A stretch of 64,000 nt of DNA, from NCBI RefSeq assembly GCF_963678635.1, contig NC_087071.1:15168864-15232863 (forward strand), read 5' to 3'. Numbering within the stretch: the stretch's first letter is position 1; every line of letters begins with the position of its first letter. Below are positions 1 to 11,055 of this stretch, one piece after another. Made by a program: the position numbers and the translations under genes. The DNA is from Symsagittifera roscoffensis (lineage: Eukaryota; Xenacoelomorpha; Acoela; Convolutidae). The notes under the pieces were generated by a model. The model ran no database searches, was not told the DNA's origin, and saw nothing but the letters and a program-made list of their open reading frames with translations.

Positions 1-446
1 GTGTGTTTTATATTGTTATGTTGAGGTAAGGTAAATTTTAGGTTGATCCATCTGAAATGGATCAAAGTTCCACTGTCTAATAAAAAAAAACTATACGGAT
101 TGCTCCGACCCTGTTTTTAACGGTGTCCGCGTGTTTTAGGTATTTTGAGACCTAAGTATGGTGACGTTCTTATTTTCTAGGGGGTATTTTGGTAGTGGCC
201 TTTAAGCTGTAACAAAGGTTTTACTCTCATGTCGCAAGTGAACCGAATTGGCTCCGACCGTTTTAGGTAGAAAAACACAAGATATAGTGTCCCTGACTCT
301 CGAGCCAATGTTTATAGGGCCTATTTTTTTTAAACCTCATTTGTGACTTAAGTAGGCGACTGTTACAATAATAAGTGTCTCTGAAGTCACTAACTAAAAT
401 CATAATGCAGTTTTATACATGCAACAAATTCTTTATTTTTCAAAAC
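1..446. other. No gene seen
   Basis: AT-rich sequence without a supportable reading frame. It borders the decayed coding-like block and could be the flank or terminal repeat of a retroelement, but no terminal repeat pair was recognised. Confidence 0.4.
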
Positions 447-2274
447 TCAACTTAAAGTTTTCTCATCAGTTTCAATTGCAAAATTAGTTGCTTTGTTTCT
501 CATTTGAGTTTTTCTCACACTCAAAACAATTCTGAGATTTAACATCCTCTTTTTCGTTGCTTCTTTGTTTTTTTCTTTGTTCACCCTTTGTTTTCGTCGT
601 TTAGAAAATCTAAGACTTCTAAACTCTTTTAATTCTCTTTCGTTTTGCATCTTGTTTTTTGGCCATTCGTCAATGTTCCGTCTCCTCCTCCTGCGACATT
701 GACTCCGCACTTTCAGTCTCCGTGTCTTGCAACACGTCGGTAGCTATTCTGACGCTGTTGGAGGCGGTCCTCTAACACTTCTGCTCTTCTACTCTTTGTT
801 TTCAACAAGGTAGAGGATCAACGTTAGTTTCTCTGTTTCGGCAGAAGCTGTTGTGAAGGCAAGTTGTCAAGTTTCTCTCCAAGTCTTCCTTCAACATCCC
901 TTTTTTTCGTCACAATCACTTGTCCTAGAAATTATCTTCATTGCGGTGGTTACTGCAATCCGATGAGTTACAAAAGCTCGTTTGAAAGCTCCTGCTCCAA
1001 TATCCAGCTGATACGCACTGTACACTCTGCTGTGCTTCGGCATATGCTTCGTGGCATACACGTACAACCATGCAGTCATGTTGGCTCTGAACCAAGGCAT
1101 CAGTCGTGTTCTGGCCCATACTTTTTTACTTCCTTCGGAATTTTCAAGATTTTGCACGTTGTCTCAAAAAGATCTAAATCTTTTAGACAATCCAATTCGT
1201 GCAATTGCTCTTTCGTAGGCGTTTCTTGTCTATTGTTCTCTATATCATGAGCTTGCATCCATCGTATCGCTTTCATAACTCCCAATCTCACTATCGTTAT
1301 GGGCTGTGATGAATCTGGTAAACCCATGGAGAGCAGCTCTCCACAGTGCCAGATCAACACCAGATTACTACGCCCGGGGTACCACCATGTTTGATGCCAG
1401 CACTGGCAGGGGAACTCATCATGTGTCGACATGATGCTCCTCCAATTACGCTTTCCCGACACTTCCAGTGGTGGTTCCACTTCCATCATCACTCGCTGGA
1501 CTTCATCATTCTCATCTACTGCATTGTAATCAGGGCGCAAATCCGTGACTGGCAAATCAGGGCGCAATGAGGGCGCAAATCCGTGACTGTTGATCCTCTT
1601 TGCTTCTGTCTTTAAAAGTCACTCAAGTTTACACTGGCGTATCCCATGAACTTCTTTCCCAGTATTGATTCTAGTTCCTTTTTGCTTCTCTCTGGAACTG
1701 CTGAGAACATTTTGCACAGTAACTTCTAAGAATTTTCCGACCTTCTCGCTAGTCTTACGCACTTTGGCACGAGAAGACTTGATTCAATATCGTTCTCGTA
1801 CTTTTCACATCCACCGCTACGAAATACACTGGGTATCTGCTCTTGCACCTTGGAGCTCAAACAGGTTCCACTAAATAACTCACTCCCGTCGGTCTACGAA
1901 AAGTTTCACTGTGCCTGATCTTCATTTCCGACTCGATTGCTTCCCTCCACTTTCCAATATACTTTTGCTCGGTTTGCAAAACTCCCGGAAACACTTCTAC
2001 ACTGTTGGTCGTGACCATCTCATGCTTTTGTTCTAGTTTCAATAGTGACTCTTAAGAACCAAACATGCTGTAGAATCCTAGTGAAGCCACTAGATTCACT
2101 TCGGCTCCTCCATGGCAATCTGCAATTAATTCTGTTTCCGTTTTTGCTTTCATCACAATGTTCCCAAACAATATCGTCAATGGCTTGTGTTGTTTCTCCA
2201 GGCTCTTTACGCAATCCAACCAGCTGACAATGATGGCTCAAAGAAAACTGACGGGTTCTAGTGAGTTTGAACAA
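447..2274 (-). pseudogene. Decayed coding-like block, possibly a retroelement relic
   Basis: Several overlapping minus-strand open stretches lie end to end in changing frames, separated by stops and shifts. The block is visibly richer in G+C than the DNA on either side. At about 1860-2040 the stretch containing WREAIESEM and then FRRPTGVSYLVEP recalls the start of Ty1/copia-type reverse transcriptases, where a W-x-EAM-x-x-E segment is followed by a P-x-G-x segment. The catalytic YxDD box of a reverse transcriptase was not found, nor were flanking long terminal repeats. The first 87 residues or so at 447-710 are extremely rich in lysine and arginine and may not be coding. Other possibilities are a decayed host gene or a different element class. 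I am sure only that it looks like old coding sequence. Confidence 0.3.
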
Positions 2275-3164
2275 TTCGCTTCTGAAAGTTTTCCCGCTCA
2301 GCCACGGGGTGCAAACGAAAACTACTGAAAACTAACCGGATCAAAATAGGATTTGAACGAATAAAAAAGGGTTCTCGCAAATTAGAACAAATCCCTACGC
2401 ACCAAACACGTCACCGGGGGTTCTCACGCAACTGGAATGGCTCCTTACTCGACGTACTTTTTTTTTTGGTTATATCAAATAAAGCCAACTTAAGAAAAAA
2501 CTAGAAATTTTTTTCTCAGAGATCTATGGGAAAAGCAAAATGAACCATTAGAGAGTCTTTGAAGAGTATGGAATGTTTTAAAGTTCTATCGAATTTGATT
2601 TTTTGAATCACAGTTTAAAACATTTTTTTTTGTTATGGAAATCTCAATAATTTATGAAATTTTTATGTTCATGGCTAGGGATTGGCGAAGTAAATGAGTA
2701 AATGTCAGAAACCAAAAGCTTCATGTCTTTGAATAAATCAGTAGAGTGAACGTCTTTTCCAGAAATTTGGGCGCCAATGTGAACTCCCTTTCTAATTAGA
2801 TCTTATTCACTTGGTTATCATAGTGAAATTAATCATGTTTCCTCTGTGTTTTTTTCTTTTGTATCCTTCTTTAATTGTTTTGTGTTTGACTCCGTTGTAT
2901 CTTCTTGTTTCATATATATTTCTAGAGTTGTATTTCAATTAAAGTAATATGTAAGAAAATGTAAAAATTAGAACAGCGAAATGGTCGTCAGGTTCGCAGA
3001 CAGTCAAGTGAGGGTTAAAGAATTCCGAAATTAAAAAAGGAGAAGGTTTATATTTGAAGTTAAATGATTTTCCATGACAAAAATTACAAACAAGATGTAA
3101 ATAAAATTGGATTTTGAAAATGATAATTATGAATTAATTTCAGTGTCATAGCGAATTTTTTATC
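2275..3164. other. AT-rich intergenic DNA, nothing recognised
   Basis: No ORF, repeat or RNA gene could be supported between the decayed block and the first unit of the segmental duplication. Confidence 0.4.
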
Positions 3165-3810
3165 GATTGTAAGCATATTTGAAGTAAAGTTGAATTCAAT
3201 TCGTAAACAGTTTTTGAAGAAAATGACTAGGAAACCGAACAAAAAAATTGATCCAAAAAATCAATTTTTTTTTTCAGAATTTTTTGCGGAAGTTTTTTGA
3301 ATTTTCTAGTTTTTAATTCCCAAAATTGCGCTAAAAACTCCCAAATTTTTCTTTACCGGGATGATTTTAAGTTTCCTGGCCTAAAACTACGCTTAAATAA
3401 GCTATTGCTCTTACTAATTGTCTTACTAATTAGCTCAAAATTAGACCAAAAATCAAAAAGTTTCAACCGGTTTTTTCTCGTCAATGTAAAAAAATTTTGA
3501 TTTTTTTTAATGTCGTTTGAATCAAAATTTTTGTTTATGATTATCATTTCTGGTCAACCTGGGCGTTTGTAACCAAGCTGCGGTTAATTACCCCGTAGAA
3601 CCGGCAATATTCCTGCAAGTAGCAACCTGACCAGGCTCCAAAAAAATCTGCTGTTGTATTCAGCAAGTTATTGATTGAAAGAGAACAGTTTTTTGGAGCA
3701 AAAAGTGTTTTATAATACGACTTTCATTCATGAAAATAGCACGATGAGAAAATTGCAATTTTTTTTCCATTTTTCCAGAAACTGAAGTAGTTTAAAACGA
3801 ACTCTATCAA

Positions 3811-4736
3811 TAAAGGAAATAAATTAGCGTTCTCATGCTCAACTCATATTTGGATTTGAAAAATGTGCCTCCAAAATTTGTTATGAAGCACTGTTATTCG
3901 TATTCATTTGTTTAAAAAAACCGTAATTGGCTCGGTAATCAATCTTTGTATGCATTTGAAGAAAATGGGCGTAAAGGACGTCTCCTTTTGAGGAATTGTG
4001 TGTCCTGATTCATGATTCATGACTCCTAAATTTTTTTTGTGAAATTAGAAATAAATTATTTTAACAATATGCTTTTCACTTTTTTAACTTAATTTATAGG
4101 AGGTGCTGCATGGTATAATTTTACAGTTTTGGCAGTTGGAGCTGACTAACCCCAAGTAACCTGAAATTGATTTTTTATGCTACTTCCTAAATTTAAATTT
4201 GAAATTATTTACCAGCTACATATACAACGCCAAAAGCAATATATTATGTCTGGAGGGAGATCCTAAAGAGCAATACTGCTCATCGAGCAGGATATCCTGG
4301 AGAGTAAAGAGAAGACAGTCAGCATCAAGTCAATTTTCTTTTGTTTCTGGAAAAATTATAATTTTTTTCTGCAACTTTTGTTCAACTAGCCTGTAAAAAG
4401 CCCCTGCAAAAAAAAACACTCACCTAGCCTGTAAAAAGCCCCTGCAAAAAAAACCTCAACTAGCCTGTACAAAGCCCCTGCAAAAAAAACCCTCAACCCT
4501 CTCAACTGTCCAAATGCAAAAGAAATGGAAACAAACATTTTTGAATAAGTGGTGAATTGTGATCAAAAAACAATAATTTACGATCACCTGCCGAGCAGTC
4601 AATTAATTGTTTTTTGATATATATTTTTGTTTTATGATCAAATGTTTTGTAAAGTTTTCCTTATCTTGGGTACAAATTTTGCGTCTCTTGATAAAAAAAA
4701 GTATTATCTTGGGCAGCTCGTCTTCGATGACCAGCT
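3811..4736. other. 926-bp block present only in duplication copy 1
   Basis: The flanks ATCAA and ATTG are contiguous in copy 2 (around 8976) but separated here by about 926 bp. I see no clear terminal inverted repeat, so it may be an insertion in copy 1 or a deletion in copy 2. It contains a short tandem repeat at 4383-4500 and no gene. Confidence 0.6.
4383..4500. repeat. Short tandem repeat, about 37-41 bp, three units
   Basis: Three consecutive units contain CTAGCCTGTAAAAAGCCCC (the third has TACAAAG), each followed by a run of A. Unit lengths differ because of the A-run. Confidence 0.85.
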
Positions 4737-6202
4737 ATTGTTTTTCTCGTTTATCATTTTCCGGGATAATCTAGTGCTGTTGCGGTTAGAGCGTAATAAA
4801 TTTTAGTTCGGTGAATTATGTTTTAATCACTTGGCTTAACCCAAGATAGGGACAGATGGAAGTGCTTTTTCGAAATGCATATGTGCTTAAAATTGGTCCG
4901 TTTCGAGGTACCTTTGTTTTGTTCAGGAATTGACATTTTTGAACAAATGATTAGTGTTCTACAAAATTTTTTTCGCTGATCGTAAGTTTGAAAACTTCTT
5001 TTGTCCGGCCTTTTGTGGGTCTTCAATCATTTTTAAAACAAATATTGATTTTCCCTTTTGGCCTTCTCGTCAATTATATTTTCCTCATTCGTGACAGAAG
5101 TTTTTTGAAACCTTCAATTATTTTCTTATTTTCTGACTTATAACTATCTATGATAAATCACCGGAGACTACGTTTAAATGAGAACAGCATCTGGTTGCGT
5201 TGATATGTTGTAGAACAATTTTTTTCAATCTGTTTTAGTTTTTCCATTTCTCCCGGATAGATTATTTTTAGTGAAGCAGGATTATGGGTTCATGAATTAA
5301 TAATTTGTTTCAAAACATTATCAATGAAAAATAAAGGATTGATGATCATAAGTTTTTAAACGAGCAAAACTGAATAGAAAAAAAAACGAAAAATAAATCA
5401 CTCTCGATTGTTTATAAAAGTATTCTTTTTAATTCGAAAACATTTAATTTTAAAAATACAGACTAAATTGACGAGTAAATGATTGTCGAAGTTTTTTTGA
5501 ATTAAAAGTTTTTACTGAGATCAAATATAGTTAGTAGCAAAAAGTTTGGACAGACAAAAATAACTAAAAAGAGCAAATGACCTTTTCAGACAATTTTTGC
5601 ATGCAAAAGCTAATTTTTCAGGCAGAAAGTATGTCTCAATGTCCCTTAAAAAAAGAAATTGGCAGGCAAAAATGGCTCAAAATTGGCAGATTGCTCTTTT
5701 TAATTATTTCTGTCTGTCCGAACTTTTTGCAACTCTCTATACATTCCATTCAAATATCCAGCTCGAACACGTTATTAGCTGCAATTGAACAATGACAAGA
5801 CAACCAGCGAAAACCATAGTGCCAATGAAAACCAGTCACATTAAAAACACTGAAGAGAATCGCCAACCAAAAATGCCACAATTTGGACAACTTGAACATA
5901 AGTGGTGACAAGTTGTTGCAGAGTGCTGCAGATTATAAAAATAATTCGCCATCAAACAACTCGAGAACGTCTATTCTTATTTCTACATCGCTTTTTAGAA
6001 GCCAAAAGAGCCAGGGATCTCTTTAACTATTTCTCCACATGGTAACTTTTATTAACGAATTGTCATTCCTAAATATTTTAATGCAACTTGTTAACCATAT
6101 GAAATTTTTTTACCTATAGAAATTATTGCAATGGTTATAAGCATATGAGAGTTTTGTACTCACCGCAAAACTGCTCCTGATTGCAAAAATAGTTTGTGGT
6201 GA

Positions 6203-6210
6203 TATATAAA
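6203..6210 (+). promoter_or_regulatory. TATA-like box upstream of TTLL10-like copy 1
   Basis: TATATAAA lies about 147 bp upstream of the proposed ATG. The equivalent site in copy 2 (10917-10927) reads TATATTTAAAG, so the box is conserved in place but altered. Assignment rests on motif and position only. Confidence 0.35.
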
Positions 6211-6349
6211 GAGATCCAGGGCCACTAACTCGAAATCATTTAGATTAACCAATTGTCAACCGCGAATCATAAAAGCAGCAACTATATCACAAGTAGCCCA
6301 AAGAATCCAAAAAACCCAAATTTTGACCCCTACAACAGACGGAGCAATT

Positions 6350-8119
6350 ATGAAAGGAACTAGAAATTGTGCAAAACGAAGGAAAAGAAGAATTAGTTCG
6401 ACTTTCAAGCCGGTGGTCCAAGAACATGAAAAGAAATCTACTTCAGTCATCAGAAGACGATTACGGAAAAATGGCGAAACGTTTTCAAAGAGTAGCCTTA
6501 CCGAAGACAAGCAGGAACAAAGCGTGAACGGCGCCGGTATTCCGACTGTTACTGCCTCTAATTCCTTAGGTTATCATTACAATGCGAGAAGAAAAAACAT
6601 CCAATCTTCTGCCAAACTCTCGCTGGACATCGATTTTGGCGCTTGGCATCGAAATGTTTTGCCGACGTTGCCGCCTTTGGCTCGGAATCCCCAAACGGGA
6701 AACAGATACATTGAGCTGCCGAACCAATTCTACGTATTGAGTTGCGACACTTGTAAGGTGAATAACACAGTCTTAGTGGAGAATCATTTCGAGAAACATT
6801 TGAGATGGAAAAAAATGGAAGAAAAAGGACAGGATTTTAAGTTCAAATGGACTCAGTGTGTGGATCAAATTGACTACAACCAGTTTCAAGATTATGAACA
6901 AGTCGTCAATCACATTAGTAACATCTCATGTTTAACAAGTAAAAAAAAATCGGCTTCGTTGAGAATTTGAGAGTCTACGAGCAAACCATGCAACAAAAAG
7001 CTCTGCAAAGGCCAAATTCTTCCGAGAACAACGATTTGAAACTGGCTGATTTTTCCAACGAAACTTTCATACTAAATAACAAGACGGAGAATGCTGCTTT
7101 CCGGAAAGCGTATAAGGCGGGCAAAACGTGGATTTGCAAACCCAGTGGGTTGAACCAAGGCATCGGGATATTTCTGGTTCGAAGTTTAGACGACCTCGAT
7201 GCGAATTTGAAGGATTGCAGCAGCAAAAAATCCCCACCCAAGAAAGAAACGAGTAATAAGTATGAAAGAATAATTCAGCGATACATCGATCATCCCTTGC
7301 TACTTGACAACAAAAAAATTGATATCCGAGCTTACATGTTGATAGCATCGACTGCGCCTTTCGTAGTGTTCTACCACCCTGGTTATCTGCGAACCTGCAT
7401 TGACGACTATAAACTAGACGATAATAGGTCGCTTTTCCAGTTTTCTTCAACTTTTTTCCTAAAAATGATATGGAGTTTTATAGGAATTGATTAAATGGAT
7501 TTTTGGATGTCAGAACTGTATCGAAATTTGTTCACTGATTAACACTTTAAACACGTTTTCTAAAAAAAGCAGTCAAGAAAACTGGAAAACTGCCGACAAC
7601 AGCTTAATTGGCCACTTGAACAATCAATATATCCAGAAAAGTCATCCAAGTTACGAAAAGAAAAAAGATGACACAATTTGGAGCTACGAAAGAGCCAATG
7701 TGTATTTGAACCAACACTTCCTTGAAACGAAAGGAATTGAAGAAGATTGGTGGTACAAAGTAATCGAAAAGCAGGCTAAGCGAATCATGCTTCGCTGTTT
7801 CAACGCTGTAAAATCCAGATTGAAAACTCGAATCGGCACGTTTGAGTTACTGGGTTTCGATTTTATGATCGACGAAAAAATGAAAGTGTACCTAATTGAA
7901 GTCAACGTGCAGCTATCTTTGACAACTAATTGTCAAGTTCTGGACCAAGTTATACCTCCGATGGTCTATGAGTCAATTGACGTAGTGATGGAAATCTGGG
8001 AAAAGACAAGACGTGGAGTTCCCATTAATCCGATTCAGAGCAGGCGGAATATGGAAGTGTTATACAACGAGACTACTCAAAGCAAAGTTTGGACACGGAG
8101 TCAACAATCTGCTAATTAG
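6350..8119 (+). pseudogene. TTLL10-like tubulin-ligase-family gene, copy 1 (frame-broken)
   Basis: It encodes a tubulin-tyrosine-ligase-like (ATP-grasp) enzyme most like TTLL10, the polyglycylase branch that adds glycine side chains to tubulin or other proteins. The ATG at 6350 is conserved in copy 2. The first block carries LPNQFYVLSCDTCKVNN, the ATP-site segment WICKPSGLNQGIGIFLV and KIDIRAYMLIAST. An intron of roughly 130-150 bp lies between DDNR (about 7430) and LIGHLNNQYIQKSHP (about 7600). The second block carries LLGFDFMIDEKMKVYLIEVN, then NCQVL. The metal-binding E-x-N is kept, but QLS replaces the QPS of copy 2. A run of nine A at 6941-6949, where copy 2 has four, shifts the frame and stops translation within ten codons. 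The gene is therefore a pseudogene, or the run is a sequencing error. The splice donor is not convincing (AG|GTCGCT). Family assignment is strong; the TTLL10 subgroup is likely. Confidence 0.8.
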
Positions 8120-8147
8120 GCAGCCAACTTCAGCAACGGTTCAACCT

Positions 8148-8335
8148 AGTTCCTAGAATGTTCCGGCGACAGTCTTTAAAAAATATATATTTTCTCAAAT
8201 TGGTGTCGTTCCTAGAAAATTTTCTCAAAACCTAGAATGTTCCGGCGACAGTCTTTAAAAAAAACAAAAATATTTTCTCAAATTTGTGTCGTTTTTTCTG
8301 CCTGTTGTGAACAAAAAGTCTGAGCAAAAAAAATA
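8148..8335. repeat. 79-bp tandem duplication between the two large duplication units
   Basis: CCTAGAATGTTCCGGCGACA occurs at 8152 and again at 8231, each followed by an A-run and TATTTTCTCAAAT. It sits just after the stop codon of the first TTLL10-like copy and is missing after copy 2. Confidence 0.8.
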
Positions 8336-9576
8336 GATTGTAAGCATATTTGAAGTAAAGTTGAATTCAATTCGTAAACAGTTTTTGAAGAAAATGACTA
8401 GGAAACCGAACAAAAAAATTGATCCAAAAATCAATTTTTTTTTTCAAAATTTTTTGCGGAAGTTTTTTGAATTTTCTAGTTTTTAATTCCCAAAATTGCG
8501 CTAAAAACTCCCAAATTTTTCTTTACCGGGGTGATGTTAAGTTTCCTGGGCTTAAAATACGCTTAAATAAGCTATTGCTCTTACTAATTATCTTACTAAT
8601 TAGCTCAAAATTAGACCAAAAATCAAAAGGTTCCAACTGGTTTTTCTCGACAATGTAAAAAAATTTTGATTTTTTTAATGTCGTTTGAATCAAAATTTTT
8701 GTTTATGATTATCATTTTTGGTCAACCTGGGCGTTTGTAACCAAGCTGCGGTTAATTACCCCATAGAACCGGCAATATTCCTGCAAGTAGCAAACTGACC
8801 AGGCTCCAAAAAATCTGCTGTTGTATTCAGCAAGTTATTGATTGAAAGAGAACAGTTTTTTGGAGCAAAAAGTGTTTTATAATACGACTTTCATTCATGA
8901 AAATGGCACGATGAGAAAATTGCAATTTTTTTTTCCATTTTTCCAGAAACTGAATAGTTTAAAACGAACTCTATCAATTGTTTTCTCGTTTATCATTTTC
9001 CGGGATAATCTAGTGCTGTTGCGGTTACAGCGTAATAAACTTTAGTTCGGTGAATTATGTTTTAATCACTTGGCTTAACCCAAGATAGGGACAGATGGAA
9101 GTGCTTTTTCGAAATGCATATGTGCTTAAAATTGGTCCGTTTCGAGGTACCTTTGTTTTGTTCAGGAATTGACATTTTTGAACAAATGATTAGTGTTCTA
9201 CAAAATTTTTTTCGCTGATCGAAAACTTCTTTTGTCCGGCCTTTTGTGGGTCTTCAATCATTTTTAAAACAAATATTGATTTTCCCTTTTGGCCTTCTCG
9301 TCAATTATATTTTCCTCATTCGTGACAGAAGTTTTTTGAAACCTTCAATTATTTTCTTATTTTCTGACTTATAACTATCAATGATAAATCACCGGAGACT
9401 ACAGCATCTGGTTGCGTTGATATGTTGTAGAACAATTTTTTGTCAGTCTGTTTTAGTTTTTCCATTTCTCCCGGATAGATTATTTTTCGTGAAGCAGGAT
9501 TATGGGTTCATGAATTGGTAATTTGTTTCAAAAAATAATCAGTAAACATAAAGGATTGATGATCATAAGTTTTGAA

Positions 9577-10324
9577 AATACTTTTTCAGTTGTAGCTTAT
9601 GGGCTCTGAATGTCTCCGACAGACATTTTGAAGTTTTTTCAGATTGTGACTTTTTTGAATTTTCGGTTCATACCAACAATGATATTTCATAGGAGATCAT
9701 TTTTTGATGAAAAGTTGTCGGGTTAGACTTGTACGTCGAGAGAGGAGCAATTAATTTTTCAAAATCGGATTGGATGTTTTTACGCAAGTGAAGCAGGGTT
9801 AGGGTGATAGCCAAAACGCCTATTATCTCAAAGAAAAACGCTGGGACTAAATCAATCCTTTTTAGAGGAACATTTTTTCAGTTTGAATAAATAAACTCAA
9901 TTATTCAGCAGACCAGTCTGGAAAAATTGACGCAAGAAGGATTGACAGATTGACGAAGGCCGATTCATAAGATATGCATAAAATTGTACTGATGGTAATA
10001 CAGAAAGATTTTATTGTATGTTCATAAGATTTTTAAAAAAAGATGCGCAAGAACATGCAAAGCTCAGCATCACAAAAACATCATCGATATGATGATACTT
10101 TTAAGAGAAGTTTTTATTCACTGGAGTGTTATCAAAGTGATCTTATCTCAGTGTGTTTTATTTTATTTAAATAAGTTCTTATCCATTTGTTTCTTTGAGG
10201 CAAGTCAGTTGAAAGATCCAATAACTAAAATCGGAAGTCTGGCTATTATATTGGATCTTTAGCAAACTTCAGGAGCCCATAACTGCTGTTGTCCAAAGCA
10301 AAATTATGTCACATGCTGCTACCC
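9577..10324. mobile_element. 748-bp insertion with 9-bp flanking duplication, unclassified
   Basis: AGTTTTGAA occurs at 9568-9576 and again at 10325-10333. The empty site in copy 1 (about 5350) has a single AGTTTTTAA-like sequence, which fits a 9-bp target duplication. Near the ends are inverted TTATGGGCTC (9598-9607) and GAGCCCATAA (10273-10282). It holds no convincing coding sequence, so it would be a non-autonomous DNA transposon or similar. The outer ends themselves are not clearly inverted repeats, so the class is open. Confidence 0.55.
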
Positions 10325-10916
10325 AGTTTTGAAGGAGCAAAACTGAATAGAAAAAACGAAGAGTATTTATAAATGTATTCTTTTTAATTCGAACACATTT
10401 AATATTAAAAGAACAGATTAAATCGACGAGTAAATGATTTTCTAAGTTTTTTCGAATATAAAAGCTTTTACTGAGATCAAATACATTCCATCGAAATATC
10501 CAGCTCCAACACTATTAGCTGCAATTGAACAATGACCAGTCATATTAAAAACACCCTATAGAATCACCAACCAGAAATGCCACAATTTGGACAACTTGAA
10601 CATTAGTGGTGACAAGTTGTTGCTGAGTGCTGCAGATCATAAAAAGAATTCGCCATCAAACAACTCGAGAACGTCTGTTCTTATTTCTACATCGCTTTTT
10701 TAGAAGCCAAAAGAGCCAGGGATCTCTTCAACTATCCTTTCCTCATGGTAACTTTTATTAACGAACTGTCACTCCTAAATATTTTAATGCAACTTGTTAA
10801 CCATATGAAATTTTTTGACCTATAGAAGTTATTGCAACGGTTATAAGCATATGAGAATTTTGTACTTACCGCAAAATTGCTCCTGATTACAGAAATAGTT
10901 GGTGGTTATATTTAAA

Positions 10917-10927
10917 GAAATCCGGAG
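10917..10927 (+). promoter_or_regulatory. Degenerate TATA-like site upstream of TTLL10-like copy 2
   Basis: TATATTTAAAG stands where copy 1 has TATATAAAGAG, about 140 bp upstream of the proposed ATG. If the copy-1 box is real, this copy has a weaker one. Confidence 0.25.
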
Positions 10928-11055
10928 CCACTAACCCGAAATAATTTAGATCAACCAATTATCAAACGCCAATCATAAAAGCAGCAACTATAGCACAATT
11001 AGCCCAAATAATCCAAAAAACCCAAAGTTTGAGCCCTACAACAGGCGGAGCAAAC

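Larger units (their letters stand above)
3165..8147 (+). repeat. Segmental duplication, copy 1
   Basis: This is the first unit of a head-to-tail duplication. Sequence beginning GATTGTAAGCATATTTGAAG here and at 8336 runs in parallel through the non-coding 5' block, the promoter region and the whole TTLL10-like gene. Divergence is modest: scattered substitutions and many small indels. Relative to copy 2 it carries an extra block of about 926 bp (3811-4736) and lacks a 748-bp insert present at 9577-10324. Confidence 0.9.

Noticed and set aside
447-710. Lysine/arginine-rich 87-codon minus-strand frame
   Set aside because: Composition is that of reverse-read T/C-rich low-complexity DNA; there is no start context or domain, so it is kept only as part of the decayed block.
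3297-3547. Frame present in both duplication units (also 8419-8658) as a conserved small gene
   Set aside because: Conservation is explained by the segmental duplication; indels between the units shift the frame, so there is no sign of protein-level constraint.
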